DNA from: Bombyx mori
Taxonomy: Eukaryota > Arthropoda > Insecta > Lepidoptera > Bombycidae
Length of the DNA: 64,000 bases
Assembly (NCBI RefSeq): GCF_030269925.1
Contig: NC_085128.1
Location: 498,501-562,500, forward strand
Direction: 5' to 3'
Shown here: piece after piece, positions 1-8,149 of the stretch
How the letters are laid out: every line of letters begins with the position of its first letter
How positions within the stretch are numbered: position 1 is the stretch's first letter
Notes under the pieces: generated by a model
Database searches by the model: none
What the model was told of the DNA's origin: nothing
The model's input: the letters and a program-made list of their open reading frames with translations, nothing else
Made by a program: the position numbers and the translations under genes

Positions 1-350
1 AATTCTGTCACATGTTTAATGTAAAATAATTGAAATAAGTTTATTCATTATATAACCATTCATATACCAAAATGAACTTAACAAAACATAGATTCTTATG
101 ACACTAAAGTTTATTCAAAATGACCGTTTTTTTCAGTATGTTAAAAATTTGAATTGGCGCGTAACTGCAACGATGCAACGCAATAACTGCAACACGGTCT
201 TCTTTAAGCGTCCACTCCATATTTAAAAATTCTAAAAGTATACATTTTTATTTTCATGAACAATTCGAAATTCGAATTCAAAAATTTTTTTGTGGCCAGC
301 ATTCTAAAAGAAAAGTTTTTACTGTGTGACAATACTTATGACCTGACTAG
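1..350 (-). mobile_element. Internally deleted maT-type mariner derivative (MITE), left tip outside window
   Basis: This stretch matches the two ends of the full mariner element at 50255..51560. Positions 1..125 correspond to about 50270..50394, and about 127..350 corresponds to the last ~230 bases of that element. The transposase middle (roughly 930 bp) is missing, so nothing is encoded. The right terminal inverted repeat ends ACCTGACTAG at 341..350; the first ~15 bases of the left repeat lie before the window. Orientation is given as that of the lost transposase. A few substitutions separate the two copies. Such a copy could be mobilised only in trans. Confidence 0.9.
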
Positions 351-451
351 TTATATGTTCTACTCATAGAACAGTACAGTGACAACAGTCTGTCCGAATA
401 TTCATCAGACGGTCTTGATCTTGGTCATCTTTAGCTGCTTTTATAACTATA

Positions 452-865
452 CTAGCTTTTGCCCGCGACTTCATGCGTGTAGAATAGTTCACAAATAATG
501 CTTTATTTTAGAATAAATTTGGTTAGCATAAAAAACGTTATAGTGAGCCAACCTTAACATATAGATATATGCTGTTTAGATCTTTTAAAGGGGAACAATT
601 CTGTCATAAATTATTTTAGCGAAACTTTAACCGTTTCTGCAGCGCACGCAGCGGAAGCTCTCAAAAGGGAAAAGATCCCCGATTTTGAAACATTCTTTAT
701 TAGGGCTACGCTTGTATTGGTTTTAGCGTGATGTTATATAGCCTGTTGCCTTCCTCAATAAATGGGCTATCTAACACTGAAAAAATTTTTCAAATCGGAC
801 CAGTAGTTCCTGAGATTAGCGCGTTCCAACAAACAAACTCTTCAGCTTTATAATATTAGTATAGA
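452..865 (-). mobile_element. Helitron-like non-autonomous repeat
   Basis: Read on the minus strand, the element starts TCTATACTAATATTATAAAG (865 downward) and ends GGGCAAAAGCTAG at 452, followed by T. A 5' TC and a 3' CTAG with insertion next to T are the known end signature of Helitrons. The same 5' start occurs at 63831 and, in variant form, at 2327, 25633 and 26061. It has no coding capacity. The body carries the phrase AATCGGACCAGTAGTTCCTG, which I associate with widespread lepidopteran repeats. The Helitron assignment rests on the ends only. Confidence 0.5.
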
Positions 866-880
866 GGTACCATAGTGTAC

Positions 881-999
881 CTGTCTAAAGCATGATCGTC
901 TCTTCGTTCTTCCTCTGGTGTGTGATCCATAAAAGCAATGCGATCTACATGGGCTTTGGCCTTCTGACCTTTTTGTGTTCGTAAGCCATTCATACATTT
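881..999 (-). CDS. Candidate internal host exon (119 nt), gene unknown
   Basis: On the minus strand an open frame of 39 codons plus 2 nt runs between ATATTAAG (acceptor-like, at 1000-1001) and CAG|GTACAC (donor-like, at 881). The peptide is hydrophilic and non-repetitive, containing KCMNGLRTQKGQKAKAHVD and later FMDHTPEEERRDD, which does not look like random AT-rich translation. The frame is closed upstream by a TGA at about 1035 and ends at a Helitron-like insertion at 865. Phase would be 0 at the acceptor and 2 at the donor. I do not recognise the protein family. It could also be a transposon fragment. Confidence 0.35.
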
Positions 1000-1126
1000 C
1001 TTAATATATAGTACAGTAGTAATAACAAATAAACCTCATTGGACTTCTGAATCAGGTGTGAAGGTTTCCGTATTCAATTTATTGTTTGGTCTTCGGTAAC
1101 TGCTTGTCTGTATTGAGAGCTAATCT

Positions 1127-1428
1127 GTGTGCTTAGTGCGAGCTTTGTAACGTTTTCGATAATGTAAAAGTTAACTGAAATTTGGCTTTATTTATTAGGC
1201 TCACAATACACATCACAAGCTAAAAAGATACATAAAAAACACAAGTAAAAAGAAACAAAATCTGGCTTGCAACATAAGTTATGTGCGCACGACAAAACAA
1301 GACATAGTGCTGAATTTGAAGGTGAAACAGCATCTCTAGCGGCAAACGTAGGCGAATGCTCCAACTCCATACAAATTTGAGTTAACTTTTACGCTATCGA
1401 GAACGTTAAATACTCGCATTGAGCACAC
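1127..1428. mobile_element. MITE with ~57-bp terminal inverted repeats
   Basis: The left end (GTGTGCTTAGTGCGAG, 1127 onward) and the reverse complement of the right end (GTGTGCTCAATGCGAG, from 1428) match over about 57 bases with a handful of mismatches, reaching into AAAAGTTAACT(G/C)AAATTT. Total length is 302 bp. A 60-codon minus-strand frame inside it is fortuitous. The target duplication is not clear, so the superfamily is undetermined. Confidence 0.75.
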
Positions 1429-1868
1429 TAGTCATCTACATTTATGAAAGACAATATTACGTATACGTTATAATATTTTACCTAAAAGAAATATCAGGTG
1501 TATTGTTCACAGACGTCAGCCACGGGTTTTACTTGTGAGACGAATAATTTATTTTTTTGTCGGAAAAGATTATTTCGTCGCTGCGATATTAAGATCTTAT
1601 TCAAGAATTAATGAAAAAAAAAACATATTTTGGTTTCTTTGTGAAGCGAACGTTCGGCGAGTTTGATTGTTATTTGGATTTCGTAAATAATTCACGATTG
1701 AAAAGAAACATTTTGGATTCTAATATTGTATGACAAATGGAAACTCATTCGTTTCTGACTAGGAATATGATTAAATATTTATATCGCTTATTTTATGATT
1801 GATTACTAGACAACACGACTTATGAATTAAATGTTTATTCTATTTTTATTGTTAGTACGTTTTGCATT
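1429..1868. other. No recognisable feature (440 bp)
   Basis: AT-rich DNA. I see no open frame of note, no RNA signature and no repeat shared with the rest of the window. Confidence 0.6.
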
Positions 1869-2092
1869 TTTTATTGCTTATATGGGTGAATGAGTTCACA
1901 GTCCACATGTTAAGTGGCAACCGGAGCTCATAGTAATAGTACAACGCAAATGCAACCACCCACCTTGAGACATGAATTCTAAATTTCAGTTTTACAGTAT
2001 CAAACACTTCAAGCCGAAGCACATTACTGCTTCACGGTAAAATAGGGAGGTGAAACCTAGCTGTGCGGACTTACAAGATACCCTACCCTTTA
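1869..2092 (-). mobile_element. Bm1 SINE, old 5'-truncated copy
   Basis: The reverse complement reads through the Bm1 middle and 3' module: GCAGTAATGTGC, the CTCAAGGTGGGTGG block, a divergent snowclone of the 'taaccacttaacaccaggtggg' tail, and a T-run (A-tail) at 1869. Many substitutions show that it is old. Confidence 0.75.
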
Positions 2093-2326
2093 AAAAATAT
2101 CAGCCTCTTTAAAAATGCTAGCACCACTACCATATAAAATTTGTTATTAGTTTATCTTTTTAAAAGAAAATAAAAAAAATACAACAAAACATGCGAAAGC
2201 AACAAAACAGGTATGCTCAATATGTTTAGCTTTTGACATATTTATAATGACAATGTGATGACATGACAATCAAATTGAATCAAATTGTTTTGATTTAAAA
2301 AATTAGTTACTTTGACATTTGAAATA

Positions 2327-2535
2327 TCTAATATATAAAATTTTAGTGTGGCGGTGTTTGTTGCCGTACTCCTGCAAAATGGCTCAACCGATTCTCATGA
2401 AATTTTGTACGCATATGGGGTATCAGTCAATATCTATTTTTCATACCCCTACATGTTAAGGGTGGTCCACCCAAAAAATATATTTTCTAGAAACAATGTA
2501 CAACTTAATGTAAAACAACGTTTGCCGGATTAGCA
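2327..2535 (+). mobile_element. Helitron-like repeat, 5' end fragment
   Basis: After an A, the copy starts TCTAATATATAAAATTTTAG and continues through a GTGTTTGTTGCCGTACTCC block and AACCGATTCTCATGAAATTT. This is the same kind of 5' terminus as at 63831 and 865. No 3' CTAG end follows, so it is truncated. The 61-codon frame across it is not a gene. Confidence 0.45.
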
Positions 2536-3041
2536 AGTTCAACTATAAATATTTATTTTTAATATCTTTGAACTCTTTCATTGTATTAAATTATTATCAT
2601 ACTTTTGATTCTCTCTCACACGCACTTCTTTCCTATTGAGAATCATTTTCTCTCAATATATAGCTTGAAATATTTTTTTCTGTACATTTCGCGCATAAAT
2701 AAATAACTCACACTCGCACTGTTACTAAGTATGTGTTTTTAAAGATGAAATAACTTGCACAATAGAAGAATCATGCGCATCGACTGCAAGGAACTTAATG
2801 TGAAGTGTGTTAACTGGTACACACGCTTATAAATTACAAGCGAACTGCATTATATGTAATGAAAATAAGCTGAAACAAATTACTTTTGCAAACCTATAAC
2901 TTAGTTTGAAATTTTGTGGCTTTATTTGTATTTTTTCGCTTTAAGTTTTTCGAATCTCATTTACGCAGCGTGGGATTAAGCGTTTGTCTCTACTGATGCG
3001 AAATCAAAGTACTTTTGCGAATTACATTTTTAAAACATATA
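2536..3041. other. No recognisable feature (506 bp)
   Basis: AT-rich. Nothing with coding potential, no structured RNA and no repeat that I can assign. Confidence 0.55.
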
Positions 3042-3285
3042 TGTGGGAATGATGTTTTATTGAACGCATGATATGATGGATGCAAGTTGATGTTTGTGAA
3101 CGCAGCGGTATATCGAGAATGGAAGGGGATGACGTATGAGATGACAGAATGACAGATAGATGAACGACGACGAACGAAGCACGAGCACGACGGAACGATT
3201 AAAATTTATATTAATAGTATTGAAATAAAACGTGGAAGTAGTAAACGCGAAACTTTTATTTATTGTCTGAAGCCTGCATCCCACA
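3042..3285 (-). mobile_element. Putative solo LTR (244 bp)
   Basis: The unit starts TGTGGGAATG and ends CATCCCACA, i.e. TG...CA with a short terminal inverted repeat, and is flanked by TATA on both sides (3038..3041 and 3286..3289). Read on the minus strand it carries CAATAAAACATC about 20 nt before its 3' end, which is where an LTR polyadenylation signal is expected. There is no second LTR and no internal region. A small MITE with very short inverted repeats is the alternative. Confidence 0.4.
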
Positions 3286-3675
3286 TATATGTCGCACGAT
3301 TTACGATTTTTAGAAACTTGATTTTAAGTTTATTTGTTATAAAATCGTTGTTTAAATTATTTAATGACGATTTGTTGATTTGTGAACAATGTCGCAATGT
3401 CAATGTTGTTAATAATTAGGCGGTTTTACTACGAGGCCGAATTCCTTTAACTACTTCCATTTTTGTTGAAATGGTGGTAGTCACATTTATTGTGATTGGT
3501 CAATTCTAAACATGAATTACTTTCGCTGATAAGATTATTTTAGTCCTAATATTTTAAAATCAATTGTAATAAAATCAAATCAATTTAACAAAGTAAAACT
3601 CCATCGATTACCTTAATAATTATTTTTGTAAAAATATTGTGGGTAACTTAAAATGTTATGGTGTCGAACAAATGG
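3286..3675. other. AT-rich upstream flank of the U6-like locus
   Basis: No open frame of note. A proximal sequence element would be expected about 50-60 nt before the U6 start, near 3645..3665, but I cannot identify one with confidence. Confidence 0.5.
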
Positions 3676-3685
3676 TATAAAAAGG
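3676..3685 (+). promoter_or_regulatory. TATA box of a U6-type RNA polymerase III promoter
   Basis: TATAAAAAGG lies 33 to 24 nt before the first base of the U6 sequence (3709). That is the normal position of the TATA element in external Pol III promoters of U6 genes. Its presence argues that this is or was a real U6 transcription unit and not only a reverse-transcribed U6 RNA, because an RNA copy would lack the promoter. Confidence 0.55.
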
Positions 3686-3708
3686 GAGTGACCTGCGTCA
3701 CACCGGCT

Positions 3709-3725
3709 GTACTTGCTTCGGCAGT

Positions 3726-3764
<39 letters not shown>

Positions 3765-3844
3765 GGGCAGATTAGCATCCTTGCGCAGGGGCCATCCCCT
3801 GCGCAAGGATGACACGCAAAATCGTGAAGCGTTCCACATTTTTT
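3709..3844 (+). ncRNA. U6 spliceosomal snRNA, rearranged by a 28-nt snap-back insertion
   Basis: The 5' stem-loop (GTACTTGCTTCGGCAGTAC), ATATACTAAAATTGGAACGA, the ACAGAGA box (in GATACAGAGAAGATTAGCA) and the 3' end (GTGAAGCGTTCCACATTTTTT, T-run 3839..3844) all match U6. Between GATTAGCA (ending 3764) and CCCCTGCGC (from 3796), where U6 normally has TGG, there are 31 bases. They include a second ATTAGCA and an inverted copy of the following U6 segment: 3777..3791 is the exact reverse complement of 3796..3810, with the 4-nt loop CCAT. This breaks the AGC triad/internal stem-loop region, so the RNA should not work in splicing. The T-run is followed immediately by LINE coding sequence. Confidence 0.85.
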
Positions 3845-4999
3845 CGTTGTCCCAGGATCAAGCGCGAGCTTAATGAGCTGGAAGCGGAGATGGCGGCGAA
3901 GATTAGCTCCTATCGGGGCTATGCGTGGGAGGAACGGATCGAGGAGGCCCGTGAGGACCCCTCGTCCGTGTCCCTCCACCGACTTTGCCGCCAGCTCTCA
4001 AATCGGCCTGCCCCGACTTGTCCACTCGTGGACGAGAGGGGCAACCGATGCTTCTCGGCTCAGGCCCGCGCCGGTGTCCTGGCCGTAATGCTGGAGCGGC
4101 AGTTCGCTCCCAACGACTCTGCACCCTCAGAGGCCGCATTCCACCAATCGGTGGAAGAGAGCGTAGCAAGCCTACTCTCCTCCCCGGTGCCACCGTTGGG
4201 AGATGGTGATTTCATCACTCCCAGTGAATTGCGCCTCTCCATCAAGCGGATGAAGAGGCGCAAGGCGCCGGGCGAGGACGGTATTCCCTCCCTCGCATTT
4301 TTCCACTTCCCCGAAACGGTCGTGTCATTCATGACACGGCTGTTCAATTCCATTCTGTCCACAGGACACTTCCCGGGAATTTGGAAATTGGGCAAGGTTA
4401 TTGCCCTGCCCAAACCCGGCAAGGATAGGAGAAATCCCTCCAGTTATCGTCCGATCACTCTGCTGTCGCATATGGGCAAGTTGTTCGAGCGGCTGCTGCT
4501 GAGAAGGGTGTCGCCGCACATCCTTCTCAGACCCAAGCAATTCGGGTTTCGCAGCGGTCACTCGACAACGCTGCAATTGGTCCGCGTTATGCACCACTTG
4601 GCGGATCGGTCCAACGCGCGCCAGTACACGGCCGCAGTCTTTCTCGATATCGAGAAGGCCTTCGACCGTGTCTGGCATGCGGGACTGATCTACAAGCTGT
4701 TGCAGAACACGGACCTCCAGCACGCCTATGTGCGACTGCTGGGGTCGTACGTGGAGGGAAGATCCTTCCTTGTCGCGGTCGAGGGCGCCAAGTCGTCGGT
4801 GCGCCCAGTCACGGCTGGCGTTCCCCAGAGAAGCGTCCTGGCACCAGTCCTCTACGCTCTCTACACCAACGACATTCCCACGCTCGAGGGCAACCTCCAA
4901 GCGTGGGAAGCCGACGTGAAGTTGGCGCTGTTTGCCGACGACAGCGCCTACATCGCGTCCTCAAATTTCCCCTCTGAAAAAAAAAAAAAAAAATTGTAG
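3809..4999 (+). pseudogene. U6::LINE chimeric frame: Jockey-like reverse transcriptase fragment, truncated at both ends
   Basis: The 396-codon frame begins at an ATG inside the U6 3' half, so about its first 12 residues are translated U6 RNA. From about residue 13 it is LINE ORF2 linker and reverse transcriptase: KRRKAPGEDGIPS (~150), ALPKPGKDRRNPSSYRPIT (~200), FLDIEKAFDRVWHAGL (~275), and the catalytic FADDSAYIASS (~375). The endonuclease domain is missing at the 5' side, and everything after the FADD box is missing at the 3' side, where the frame runs into an A-run (about 4978..4993) and stops at 4997. The usual GVPQGS motif reads GVPQRS (AGA at 4829..4831), one base from glycine. Apart from this the frame is clean for over 380 codons, so it is young. 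No target duplication was found. Confidence 0.85.
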
Positions 5000-5330
5000 C
5001 ATAGGAAGCAGAGGACAGCAGCCGGGGCTGGGGTGCGTCGTCCACGGGCATCGTTCGTCCAATAAACATCAAGCCCATCGTATTATGTATAAGTATATAT
5101 ATTTTGTCGATGCTATGCAACCGTACACGTGCTGCGAACAGTCCTCCCCCGTCTCGTCCTGCATCCATACCACCCCTGCCCTATGTGGCAGGGAGCTTCG
5201 TTCCGGGCAGTGGGGTTTGCCCCGAGGCCCGTTCCGTGCCCCCGAAAGGGGGTACGACGACCCTTCTCTTCCCTCTCACACCGGCACTTTTGCTCCAGCT
5301 CTCGGAAAGGAAACATTGTGAGTACAATCT
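5000..5330. other. GC-rich structured segment, probably a LINE untranslated-region remnant
   Basis: It contains several strong short hairpins: CCCTGCC-ctatgt-GGCAGGG near 5177, GGGG-ttt-GCCCC near 5213, and CCCCC-gaaa-GGGGG near 5243. The GC content contrasts sharply with both flanks. No protein motif is visible in any frame, and the short overlapping frames look accidental. It could belong to the LINE of 3845..4977 or be an independent fragment. Confidence 0.35.
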
Positions 5331-5841
5331 ATGTCGGTTTGCATTTAAGAATGTTCAACTAGGTAATCTTGTGAGTTCATAATTGAAAGTCGTGAAATAA
5401 TTATGACTTATTTTTCATTAGTAAAATTCATTTGCATACTTTCCTTCCAAGCCACGATTTACTCGTTTGTATTTCATGTAAATTACATACATTGAAATCA
5501 CGTCTTCCCTTTTATTTACACCCATAACCTCATTTTATTCGACATATACTTAAAGTTGTAAATTTGAAATACTTGGTGAAGAATGTAGGTGTGAACGAAT
5601 GAGTTTTTTTAAAAGCGGTTATTATCAGGCCGTCGTTTATGTGTATGGGTAATGAAATGCTGGCTGCAGCGAGGCCTGTTCACCTGGTATGAGCGGACGA
5701 CCCGAATAAATGACTTACAGTCGGCCGAGAATAGGTGAAATATTGACTTGGACTTGAAATGAACACTTGGAAACATGATAAATGAAGTTGGGTGCCAGCT
5801 CTCACTAGCTCACAGCAACACCTTATTTCCAACACTCCATA
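5331..5841. other. No recognisable feature (511 bp)
   Basis: AT-rich. I see no gene, RNA or assignable repeat. Confidence 0.55.
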
Positions 5842-6285
5842 TCTATTTAATACGTGAAGCAAAAACTTTGCACCCCTTTTTACGAAAATTGCGTGGACGG
5901 AGGACTATGTAATTCCCCACACTTATGGAGAATATAGAGAAAGAGTGCAGAATGTTAATTTTTTTTTTAATTATGTATAAAAAACACATTAAATCAATTA
6001 AAAAAACATTACACACACTGCCATGTATTTGACACACACACGCATGCATACCTACTATTTGTTTATTGTCAAACTTTTCTTATTGCAATCTGTCAGTTAT
6101 AGTACGAGTATGTGATCAAAATGAGAATAGATCAAATATTGTTTTGTCTTTATCAATATTTGTATAAAGTGTAGCCTTGGTGAAATCTGTGATTGTAGAA
6201 GTATAATAGTCTTTGACAATAGAATCATATTGGTGTACAAAATTATAATTTCCATCAATTATAGTCGAATTTCGACTACCGGGGA
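5842..6285 (+). mobile_element. Dispersed ~400-bp repeat with Helitron-like 5' end, copy 1
   Basis: After A, the copy starts TCTATTTAATACGTGAAGC, continues with AAAACTTTGCACCCCTTTTTACG, a purine/AT core and a GTGTG-rich block, and ends near ATTATAGTCGAATTTCGAC. Three further copies are at 19590..19985, 33618..34040 and 46868..47261, all in the opposite orientation. A near-perfect palindrome (TAGTCGAA-T-TTCGACTA, 6262..6278) lies close to the 3' end. There is no coding capacity. Confidence 0.75.
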
Positions 6286-6795
6286 CCACTAACTGGTATT
6301 AGTGAATACACAGCCTCACATCTCGAAGTATGGCAGTAAGCGCAAACATTCAGGTACACATTCGGCGCGTCAACACTAATGCGACAAGCGTCACAAACGT
6401 TAATAGACTAGCTAACTAAGTTCCAAGATTACGGAGGAACTTTTCAAATAAAACGAGTCTCAAAGGGCACGAGCTCTTAATGAAGACAATATTTTGAAGG
6501 GCCTTCAACTTGAGTAATTAAATCTCTTCACTCACATCCGAGTTGCGATGAATTAGTCGGTTGAAGAATGGGTGCACTCGCGCTGTGGAGTTTCCAACTA
6601 AAATGAGTATATATGTGATACATACTGTAAGTTATTTGGATGGAAACTTGAGTAGTTGCTTGATGGAAGTCAAGTGTTACTCATATCTGAGAGACATCGA
6701 TGACGTCTGTTACAAGGTACAATAAACACAAGGTAAAATAACATTTTTTGGAAGTGGTCATGGCCCTAAAATTAAGATATCCTAGTATACTCAAG
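6286..6795. other. No recognisable feature (510 bp)
   Basis: Mixed composition. No coding frame, RNA or assignable repeat. Confidence 0.5.
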
Positions 6796-6880
6796 TCTCA
6801 ATGTGGGTGGTGGTGTTCATGATGTGATGTCTAGGCTTTGGTAATTACTTAACACCAGGTATGCTGTAATCTCGTTTATT
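6796..6880 (+). mobile_element. Bm1 SINE, degenerate 3' fragment
   Basis: TCAATGTGGGTGGTGG and ACTTAACACCAGGTATGCTG correspond to the Bm1 3' module with many changes. The A-tail is gone. Confidence 0.55.
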
Positions 6881-6939
6881 TGGAAATAGAGTATAAAGAT
6901 ATAAAGTTTAATATTGTAGTAAAGTTAGCAGAGAGGAGA

Positions 6940-7052
6940 CGTACTTTATTTTTCGTGCCGAGAGCCGGACCTCCTAACAGGGTCCCGAATCTAGGGGACG
7001 TGTAGAAAATGTGGTAATTGGCGGACGAAGATTGCAAAGAAGAAAAATACCC
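6940..7052 (-). mobile_element. LINE 3' UTR fragment
   Basis: GCCGAGAGCCGGACCTCCTAACAGGGTCCCGAATCTAGGGG matches in outline the poly(T)-linked end of the LINE at 29960 (GCCGAGGACTGAACCTCCTG...CCTAGGGGG). It is therefore an old minus-strand LINE tail. Confidence 0.5.
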
Positions 7053-7053
7053 A

Positions 7054-7165
7054 ATTTCAAGGTGTGTGGCGCATTTACGTTGTAGGTGTCTATGGGCTCC
7101 AGTAACCACTTAACACCAGGTGGGCTGTGAGCTCGTCCACACATCTAAGCAATAAAAAAAAAAAA
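7054..7165 (+). mobile_element. Bm1 SINE, 5'-truncated copy with A-tail
   Basis: Nearly consensus 3' module from TTCAAGGTGTGTGGCGCATT to CTAAGCAATAAAAAAAAAAA. The good match shows a young insertion. Confidence 0.9.
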
Positions 7166-7321
7166 CCTAAACCTTAAAGTCGCACTTGCATTGTTGCAAC
7201 CATACCTACATTCTTTAACCCACATCACAAGATTATTTATATTGCAGCAGAAATAGGAACTAATAATTTTCTCAATATGCTGCGCTTCTATTAGGAGTTA
7301 GGGTGTTAGGCAGAAAATTAG

Positions 7322-7427
7322 ATTAGCTTTTGTCTCTTCCTCTCTGAGCCTTTGCTCGCCCACCTGTTCTGGTGAAACTGGAAAGGCCTCCGCGCCACCA
7401 GTAACCCTATATTCATAAAAAAAGAAA
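7322..7427 (+). mobile_element. 3' end of the same Jockey-type LINE family as 51984..57212, 5'-truncated
   Basis: GAGCCTTTGCTCGCCCACCTG, GGTGAAACTGGAAAGGCCT and CCACCAGT followed by CATAAAAAAA match the reverse complement of 52063..52150, the last ~90 bases of the full element. Only the 3' UTR end is present. Confidence 0.8.
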
Positions 7428-7599
7428 GCTCCTGCTAGAGCAGATCGATGCGAAGATAAGAAAGAGGTACGATGAAACCTCACGATTTTCGATCAGCGCT
7501 AGACCTGGTACACTGAAATAGTAAATCAAACAGCAGGCAATTTTTTCATAGATGATAATCAAATTTCATGATAATTAAGAATTACCTTGACATATAATA

Positions 7600-7866
7600 G
7601 TGATGATCTGTATGACGCTGATGGCGAAGCTTTTGCAGGGCCCCCGTCTCCACGCCATGCTCGCATCAGGCTCGACCATCAACACCGATCAAACGCCGAC
7701 ACCATCGGGCGCTTCAGCCTTCTCATGTCGCTCACTTAGTTTCTGCAAAAAAACGTTCGAAATTAGAGCATTGACTAGGCAACATCCTAACTCTTTTTCA
7801 AGTGAAGCTTCTTTAGAATCGTTGGGTGTTATTTCAAACTCGATGAAACGAAAATATTTAACGTGA
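7600..7866 (+). CDS. Short open frame, unknown, low support
   Basis: An 88-codon frame whose first half is GC-richer than the surroundings (7610..7760). I see no recognisable motif, signal peptide or membrane segment. It may be a remnant of a mobile element or chance. Confidence 0.12.
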   Translation: MMICMTLMAKLLQGPRLHAMLASGSTINTDQTPTPSGASAFSCRSLSFCKKTFEIRALTRQHPNSFSSEASLESLGVISNSMKRKYLT

Positions 7867-8042
7867 AGTTAAAATATCGATTCACAGAGGGCGCTACCTC
7901 ATACTAAAAAAGATGATTTATAGTTATTTCTATTTAGTTTGTTATCAACTGATGCCGCTGCACGTAAATTCAACAATTCCTGAATCGCGATGACGAGATG
8001 TTACACAGTTGATAGACGTTCTCGGATTTCTCTTGCTAAAGT
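7867..8042. other. Flank of the U1-like sequence, no promoter recognised
   Basis: No clear proximal sequence element is visible 40-70 nt before the U1 start. That favours a retroposed or displaced copy over a functional gene. Confidence 0.4.
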
Positions 8043-8149
8043 ATACTTGCCTGGCGTAGAGATACCGTGATCATGCATGTGGTTCCCCCAGGGTGAGGCT
8101 ACGCCATTCCACTGCGGAGTGATTGGTGGTTGACCCTTGCGATTATTCT
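8043..8149 (+). pseudogene. U1 snRNA, 3'-truncated copy with altered 5' end
   Basis: The sequence starts ATACTTGCCTGGCGTAGAG and follows U1 through stem-loops I to III: GGCGTAG (8053..8059) pairs with CTACGCC (8099..8105), then CCATTCCACTGCGGAGTG and TTGACCCTTGCGATTATTC. After about 8149 the match is lost, so a recognisable Sm site and stem-loop IV are absent. Two functional positions differ: position 7 of the splice-site-binding end is G instead of A (8049), and the U1A-binding loop reads ATTCCAC instead of ATTGCAC (C at 8109). It is most likely a truncated pseudogene. Confidence 0.85.

Noticed and set aside
3709..3844. A functional U6 snRNA gene
   Set aside because: The AGC triad/internal stem-loop region carries a 28-nt snap-back insertion, so a working spliceosomal RNA is unlikely even though the TATA box and both ends are good.
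3698..5382. Frames antisense to or shifted from the U6::RT frame
   Set aside because: They overlap recognisable RT or structured GC-rich sequence and have no motifs.
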